NCBI RefSeq assembly: GCF_000150955.2
Contig: NC_011690.1
Coordinates: forward strand, 62,001-126,000
Direction of reading: 5' to 3'
Length of the DNA: 64,000 nucleotides
Source of the DNA: Phaeodactylum tricornutum CCAP 1055/1
Taxonomy: Eukaryota > Bacillariophyta > Bacillariophyceae > Surirellales > Neidiaceae
The notes under the pieces were generated by a model, which did not search any database, was not told the DNA's origin, and worked only from the letters and a program-made list of their open reading frames with translations. Below are positions 57,961-64,000 of this stretch, in pieces. The position numbers were made by a program, and so were the translations under genes. Position 1 is the first letter of the stretch; every line of letters starts with the position of its first letter.

Positions 57961-59241
57961 CTATTCATTAAAGGCTTGGTGAAACTCAGTTTGGTACAAA
58001 TATTCTTCAATGTTCAGATCTCGATTCTTGGTCCCGTGTGGCATCATCCAGGACGCAGCTTCGGCGGCATCGTAAAAGTCGGCGAGTGCGGAGGCGTCCG
58101 CGGAGGACCGTACCAAAACAATTTTCTTGCGCAAATCTCGCGGCAGAAAGGGTTTCAGCATACCGTGCCACAACACGTGCGCCAAAATCGGCGGGGCGTC
58201 AACCACGAAAACTTTGTGTACGGTGGTGGCGTAGTGGTTGCGGAAAATACGCAAAAATTCACGGGCCAAATGCATCGGAGGTAGACAACCTGGGGAGAGC
58301 TGCGAAAAATGCACCACGGCATTAATTTCGCCAGGGTGACGGCTACATGCCAGGGCCCGCTCCAGTGTGTAAATGTGTTTCTTGACGGTCCACACGCCGT
58401 CATAGACACACGTCTCTTCAGTGGGCTTGAAGATGTAAGTTGCTCGACCTTGTCGGTCGTACCCGCACACGTACAAATCTCGGGATTGCAGATGTTGATC
58501 GAGTGTTTGTTGACAAGTACAGGAAAGCTGTGTACTGGAGCATTGAGTGCTTGGACGAAACAGGTGACGCAAGTGATCAACGTTGTACGTTCGGCGGAAT
58601 TGGATTGTATTTTGGAGTATTTGTAGCGCTTTCCTTTGTCCCGAAGCGGAGAATAGCGAGATCTGCCGTGCGGCTTGATGTGCCAAGCATGACGCGTAGA
58701 GTCGACGATGGCGAGCTCGCACGGGACAATCCAGAAGCGTAAGCGGAGTTATTGTAGTAACGGGAAAGGCTACATCGTAGGCGTAGCTAGCTCGGGCCGC
58801 GGACTCCAATTCGTCAGGGCTCAGTTGATCGAGTAGTGCGTTGATCTGCTGGTCGACTTCACCACATTGGCACGCTGCTTCGCCTCTATCGTTTTCCAAC
58901 ACCATAACGGGAACCTCCGAGGCAATTTGTGTGGTTACCGTTGTCTTTTGTCTCCAGGGCGGTGCTTTGGGAGGAGAACCAGAGCGACGGCCGATGTGGG
59001 TGGCGGAGGTCGCAAAGACGTGCGGCGCAGCGTCGACTGTGTGCGTGGAAGCGGCGACGAATAGCAGCACCGAAGAGCACAAGAGGGGCTCTACCGATCC
59101 AAGGATTCCCAGGTGTACCACCAAAGACAGCAAGGAAAGAATAGTGAGGAGTATCCTGACGGCATTTGTTGGTAGTAGAGAATGCTTGTTGGCTACAGCG
59201 CAAGCCACAATCTTCACGTTGCTCATTGGCAGAAACCGCAT
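57961..59241 (-). CDS. CRAL-TRIO (Sec14-like) domain protein with N-terminal membrane segment
   Basis: 426 residues from the ATG at 59241. Residues about 25-70 are strongly hydrophobic (AVRILLTILSLLSLVVHLGILG and a second run), giving a signal anchor or two membrane helices. The middle has a helical N-lobe (FSASGQRKALQILQNTIQFRR). The C-terminal 160 residues fit the CRAL-TRIO lipid-binding fold: YVCGYDRQGRATYIFKP, INAVVHFSQLSPG, LAREFLRIFRNHYATTVHKVFVVDAPPIL, then LPRDLRKKIVLV. Such proteins carry phosphoinositides or other lipids between membranes. The Cys-rich loop (TQCSSTQLSCTCQQT) is unusual. The ligand is unknown. The tail keeps the usual ending pattern of the fold. Confidence 0.8.
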   Translation of the reverse strand: MRFLPMSNVKIVACAVANKHSLLPTNAVRILLTILSLLSLVVHLGILGSVEPLLCSSVLLFVAASTHTVDAAPHVFATSATHIGRRSGSPPKAPPWRQKTTVTTQIASEVPVMVLENDRGEAACQCGEVDQQINALLDQLSPDELESAARASYAYDVAFPVTTITPLTLLDCPVRARHRRLYASCLAHQAARQISLFSASGQRKALQILQNTIQFRRTYNVDHLRHLFRPSTQCSSTQLSCTCQQTLDQHLQSRDLYVCGYDRQGRATYIFKPTEETCVYDGVWTVKKHIYTLERALACSRHPGEINAVVHFSQLSPGCLPPMHLAREFLRIFRNHYATTVHKVFVVDAPPILAHVLWHGMLKPFLPRDLRKKIVLVRSSADASALADFYDAAEAASWMMPHGTKNRDLNIEEYLYQTEFHQAFNE

Positions 59242-60144
59242 CGAGCACAGTAGTTCCCGTTACAGAAAGGAAACAATTTTGCGAGGGGGGAATCACCGCA
59301 CAGACAATTCGAGACAGATCCGATGGAATGCGGTGCGTTGGGGACTACATGCTGTGGATAAATAAGGTCAGGAAGGATAGAAAGATACCCCCGGGGAGTC
59401 CGATCGGTGGCGCTGCTGCTCATAGGTTTCTGCTCTGGAGTGGGTCGAGATCGGATTTTCTCGACGACATTTTGGTCCAGCCTTTATTTAACTGAAAGGC
59501 CCTAGTTTCCGAGTCGATTCACGGCCGTGTGACTTTTCAGTTCCAGCAAGACTTTCCTTCACAGTCAGTCAGTCAGTCCACCAGTCAAACCATCGTAACA
59601 GCTTACTCACTGCAGTACTGGAAGTGTAATTGATTCGAACTATGGATAGGTCTACGAAATTTCGGAATTTTCGGCAAATGCGGTTTTCTTATTGCAGTTT
59701 ATTCCGTCCGGTACTGATAGGCTGTTTCGGAATCAGTTTCGTTAAATAATTTGTCCATACCAAAATCATATATGGCTAATTGGCTTAATGGGGCGGGGGC
59801 AAGAATCTCAACCCCGGACTGGATTTTGTTGCCCCTCGCGGGATGGATCTTGTGCTCGCGACACGGTACCCATTTCGTACACGGAACGCTGGTCCAAAAC
59901 AAAGACTGCCGCACGGAAGCAAGGTCTACCTACTACTACTAACGGTATCGAATTCGCACAAACACGATCGTCGAACGTCGGAGAATCCCGACCCGCATCC
60001 ATTATTGCAGGCCTTACTGTCAGTGTGCGGGAATTGCGGAAACCCCCAACAAGAGAGAGTCCCACGCCCACCACCAAGCTCAATTGTCGCCTCTGCGACA
60101 CGACCCTTCCGCAATAGATTAGATTCCGTACACGGTTTCGTATT
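59242..60144. promoter_or_regulatory. Divergent intergenic region between CRAL-TRIO and C2 genes
   Basis: 903 bp between head-to-head starts. It contains a short cagt repeat (near 59.56-59.58 kb). Several unrelated short frames near 59.8-60.1 kb overlap on both strands and are not supported as genes. Confidence 0.45.
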
Positions 60145-63100
60145 ATGAAAGACATTTTTCATTTGCGCAAGCACAAAGAGGATGCGGACGATCTTAGCAG
60201 CCCGAAAGAATCCGCAGGCGGCTCGACGAACAGCAGTCCCAATCGTTCACCCAATAAAATGACCAACGTATTGACCGGAGTCACCAAGGTTGTCGGCAGT
60301 ACGGTGACCAAGGCCAAGCAAGGAGTCGTCCCGGCATTGGGCGGGTTCAACAACGCCGGACCGAATACCGCCGTCGTCAAAGTTTCGGAACAGTGGGATA
60401 TTCGCATGCCACCCGTCAAGAAACACATGATGGGAGGGCATATGGTACCCACTATGCGCAGTACGGTCGCCTTTTGGTCGCAGAAACATCGTCGCGTCTC
60501 GATGGAGATTCGAGGACCGCCGGACGATGCCGAAGGTAACGTTAAGCCCAGCGCGGCGGGGTTAAAGCGCAAGAATCTGGAAGATAACGAGTTTGTCGTG
60601 GTGCGAATATTGAAAGAAAGCAAAGGACAAGGGGATCACGACTCTGACGACGACGATGACCAGTCCGTTGTCCCATCAGGGGCCGCGGACGAAGGAAATA
60701 TGGTGGTGGATCACAGTGGCAAACACTGGAAAACACACGGAACGTACCGTCTCGAAGATATTGATATTCTCAAATCGCACGGCAAGACGGTAGAAATGCG
60801 TCTCGGATCGGGCAACGAAATGGTGATTCGCGACGTCAAGTTTGAAGGCGAAAAGGAGGCCAACGCCTTTGTCAAAAATTTGGAACACTTAGGGACGTTG
60901 GAAAAAACTCGCGCCCGCCAACAGGTGGAGCTCTACAAGTCCAGTAGGACCGCCAGTGACTCAGCCAGGAAGGGTATGTCGCGGGCTTTGGGACCCGACG
61001 GTAGCGACGGTGACGAAAAGATTAACATTCTCGTCGAAATCGTCTCGGCGATGGACTTGCCTGTGGCCGATCTCCTTTCTACCGACGCCTATGTGATTGT
61101 GCGCATGGGAGGAAGTGAAGTACATCGCACGTCGGTTATTTCCAAGAACCTCAATCCGATTTGGACGCTTTCGACGGGATCACTCTTCTTGATACAAAAG
61201 ACACCGGAAGAGTTTTTTGGTGCCACGTCTGGGATGAGCTTTCTCTTGAAGGATTATGACGCGTTTGGTGCTAATGATGTGTTGGGTCGTGTTAGCGTCT
61301 CGCTGGATGAAGTGCTCAAGGCGACCGGAGAGCGAACGGAGTACGATATCGCCCCCGATAAGCCCGGCAAGTCGGCAGCTGGCGAAACAGCTGGCAAATT
61401 GTACTTGCGAATCAAGCCAGCAACCCAAGATGATATTGAGGTAAGGGTCTAATAGCGGTAGTTGTTGATCGCGTCAATTCTGAGCAGTCTCATATTGTTC
61501 TCACGTTCGGTCTACTCTGTCTCTCTCCATAAGTTTATGAAGGTTCTTCCCGCAAACGCCAAGAAAGGTGGAGTCTACATCGATGAGACCTATCTTCCTC
61601 CCCGTCCTCCAAATTCTAAGATTCTCAAACGTATGACGAAGCGTGGAGAGAATCGCGAACATTTGGTACGTTGAGTAATTTTTTGACATTGGACGCACTT
61701 TGACAAAGTAGAGCATCCTCATTCCTTCACCCCTTTTTGCATGCAGCACCGCGTGAAACCGTTCCCCGATCCAGACCGCCCAGAAGATCAAACAAAGTGG
61801 TTGACCGAAGAACAAATAGAGAAGGAAGCCATGAAGCCCTCGACCAAATGGGTAGAGGCTGGATCAGGCAGTTTGGGCAAGGTTTATTTTGAGATTCTCA
61901 AATGTGATAAATTGCCAAACATGGATGCGACGACGCTGAACATACGTGACAAGACTGATGCGTTTGCGTGTAAGTCTCAACTTTATTCGATGAACTGGTG
62001 CCGAAATGCTCGACTAATTTCCTCGCTTGGCCGCCTTCTTTCCTACAGGTATCGCATTTGAAGATTGTAAGTTCCAGAATCGAGATTGTTTTTTGTTGTC
62101 CATCGTCTGACTCTTTTGATCTTTTTTTTCCCAAGGCCTCATTAATACGGATGTTATCGGTGACAGTCTGTCGCCCCGCTGGCCACACTGGTCGAGACGG
62201 GCCTTTGCATTCAATATTGATCACCCTTCGTCGGACATGTTTGTTAGTGTCCTGGACTACGATCCGCCAATGGGTGTCGGACAGGTTGCCTCTCGAGCCA
62301 CATCGACAGTACATGACCCAATTGCCCGCTGTTTGCTTAATGTGTCCAAGCTTTCGCCAAATACGGTTTACACGATGGATGTACGTGTGTGTTTTAGAAA
62401 GAATGTTTCTTGCTTCTCATTCCTCACTTGTGCCGCGTGTTTCGTAGTTTCCGCTCTTTTACGGAGAGCTTGCCGAGCATCGTAAGAAGCAACGAGGAAC
62501 CATGACAGTGCGAATGCGTATTGAATGGAACGATATTCGCGGTGCCATGATCAAGGGCATCAAGCCTTCTATCACTAACTATGTATCTTGCTCTAAGATG
62601 ATTGACTACCAAGTAGCCCATTACACAACCGAGGGGGTGGTGCGTTGAATACATTTCTCTGCTTCAACATTTTAGCGATGATCAATCTCACTTAATCTAT
62701 CGTTTTTGGTGTTTTCGTCCAGCATGATTACAATAAGTGAGTTGTCAAAGGGTATCCTATGAGTTTGAACGAATTTCGGTTTTGTCTTACGACCATATAT
62801 TTTGTTTTCAGGTGGAGCATGACGACGTTTACGAAGCATATTGAAGAGTTACAAAGCTATGAGAAAGTCCTGCCTTACCTGCAAGAGGCGGGTATGACGG
62901 TATGTTGATGATTGGTACAAGCATGAATTCCGCAGTTATCGAGAAGGATCTAAACCTTGGCTGCACACATTTTCCAGTTATTGCTCTGGCGCGGTCATCA
63001 TCCAGTTGTCGTCGCGGGCAAGACCTTCAATCTGCCTTTGCATTCAATCACAGCTTTTGCATGGGCCATTCTTATTTCGTGGAATTTTAATTTGTTCCCG

Positions 63101-64000
63101 TCTTTTCTTGTTTTTTCGATTGGTTGGGCGATGGTTGCGTCTTCCGAGTATCAGCGTAAAACACCATCGCCGTGGCATCGTTGCCGCAGCTTTTTTGTCT
63201 TGTTCAACATGTTGGCCACGAGCAAGACGCAGCCTTTTGTTATCAAACCCAACCAGAATATAGAGGCCGTGAAAGCCTTCAACGAAGCCGCAGCCGAACG
63301 AGAAAAGCGTCATCTCAAGCAAAAGGAATTAGAGTTGAAGCACGACGAAGAATTGCGGAAGGAGCTCGGAGAAGAAATTAACGACGCTGAAGCCGGCGAC
63401 GTGGATATAGCTACACAAAGCAAGAACCCACTCTCAGCACTGACGTCGTTGAATCCTCTAAAAGGTGTCTTGTATCCAATTCAGTTGCAATTGGGTCAAG
63501 GGGTTGTAGCGCTTCGTATCGCCAAGAGCATTTTTCTGTGGGAGGAATCTTACTATGCCTTTTGGATTACTATAGCGTGTTTTGCTGGATCTCTTGTGAT
63601 TTGTTGGGTTCCATGGGGCTGGGTTCTGCGTTGGATCTTTAGAATTGCAGTGCTTGTCATCTCCGGGCCGTGGATGATGATTGTTGATCAATATTACTTT
63701 CGGGAAGACCCCAATCTCACGGAGAAGGAAAGGGAGAACGCAGTGAAGGCTCGTCTCCAGTCCCGCTACACGGCCGTCTTACAGGCGGCGACAAACTATC
63801 AGATTCGGAAAGAACGGGCAATCAAACTGAAAGATATGAAACGCTACATGTTCGGAAAATATCTTTTGCGTGTTCCACGTTTCATGGAAGACGAGTTCAC
63901 CGATATTCCGCTACCTACTTCGTACGCGGAAGCCTACGATCCAGACAATGCCACTCCAGTGACTATCGCGGAGCGCAAGTTTGGACAAAACCTGTCGGGT
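60145..64000 (+). CDS. C2-domain membrane protein, at least nine exons, 3' end outside window
   Basis: Exons by eye: 60145-61440, 61534-61665, 61747-61969, 62049-62066, 62136-62380, 62448-62639, 62723-62736, 62812-62899 and 62978-64000, all GT-AG and in phase; the second exon could start at 61543 instead. The N-terminal 290 residues are basic with a PH-like strand region (TYRLEDIDILKSHGKTVEMRL). C2 domain 1 follows (INILVEIVSAMDLPVADLLSTDAYVIVRMG), then C2 domain 2 (KVYFEILKCDKLPNMD, with CIAFEDC spelled by the 18-bp exon). The last exon has membrane helices in two groups (SITAFAWAILISWNFNLF; YAFWITIACFAGSLVICWV) around a charged coiled coil. Tandem C2 plus C-terminal helices resembles MCTP-type Ca2+ or lipid-binding membrane tethers. 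1077 codons are visible and the frame is still open at the edge. Confidence 0.82.

Noticed and set aside
1-64000. CRISPR arrays, bacterial operons and tRNA genes
   Set aside because: No regularly spaced repeats or ribosome-binding-site patterns were seen and the genes are eukaryotic; I saw no convincing tRNA cloverleaf, though a by-eye search is not exhaustive.

Overview
This window looks like nuclear DNA of a pennate diatom, most likely Phaeodactylum tricornutum or a close relative. Four things suggest this: eukaryotic housekeeping genes with sparse short GT-AG introns (about 75-125 bp), a diatom-type cyclin, two proteins with the bipartite plastid leader whose cleavage site carries the aromatic residue typical of secondary plastids, and Ty1/copia elements resembling diatom CoDi elements. 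The species is an inference; no database search was run.

Left host arm (1-21.5 kb): a threonine aldolase cut by the window edge, a diatom cyclin, GPI1/PIG-Q (GPI-anchor step 1), replication factor C small subunit (yeast Rfc4 / human RFC2 type), a conserved-looking unknown, TRM10 tRNA methyltransferase, a NOM1/Sgd1 nucleolar MIF4G protein with a duplicated N-terminal module, an old copia fragment, a plastid-type YbaB/EbfC protein, cytosolic-type lysyl-tRNA synthetase, eIF3h and a second plastid-type YbaB/EbfC protein. Translation and ribosome functions recur here (TRM10, NOM1, LysRS, eIF3h), but nothing shows they are co-regulated.

Transposon island (21.75-40.82 kb): an older copia element (149-bp LTRs, broken) is split by a younger copia element (697-bp LTRs with no difference seen, one long gag-pol frame, looks whole) with ccag at both junctions. 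Only 95 bp further on lies a MULE DNA transposon bounded by 54-bp inverted repeats. It holds a long SWIM-type transposase gene and, on the other strand, decayed pieces of an HMG-CoA synthase gene and of a probable beta-ketoacyl-synthase gene. This gene-carrying MULE is the most unusual object in the window.

Right host arm (41.3-64 kb): an unknown charged protein, a p24/GOLD cargo-receptor-like protein with a charged insert, a secreted or membrane-routed WW-domain protein rich in Q and P, an FLVCR-like MFS transporter, REV1 translesion polymerase (three exons), a class-3 lipase-like protein, a two-RRM nucleolin-like protein, a decayed nitrate-transporter-like fragment, a CRAL-TRIO protein, and a multi-exon C2-domain membrane protein that runs off the window and uses two very small exons (18 and 14 bp). 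Exon joins were worked out by eye from GT/AG sites, reading-frame continuity and family motifs.
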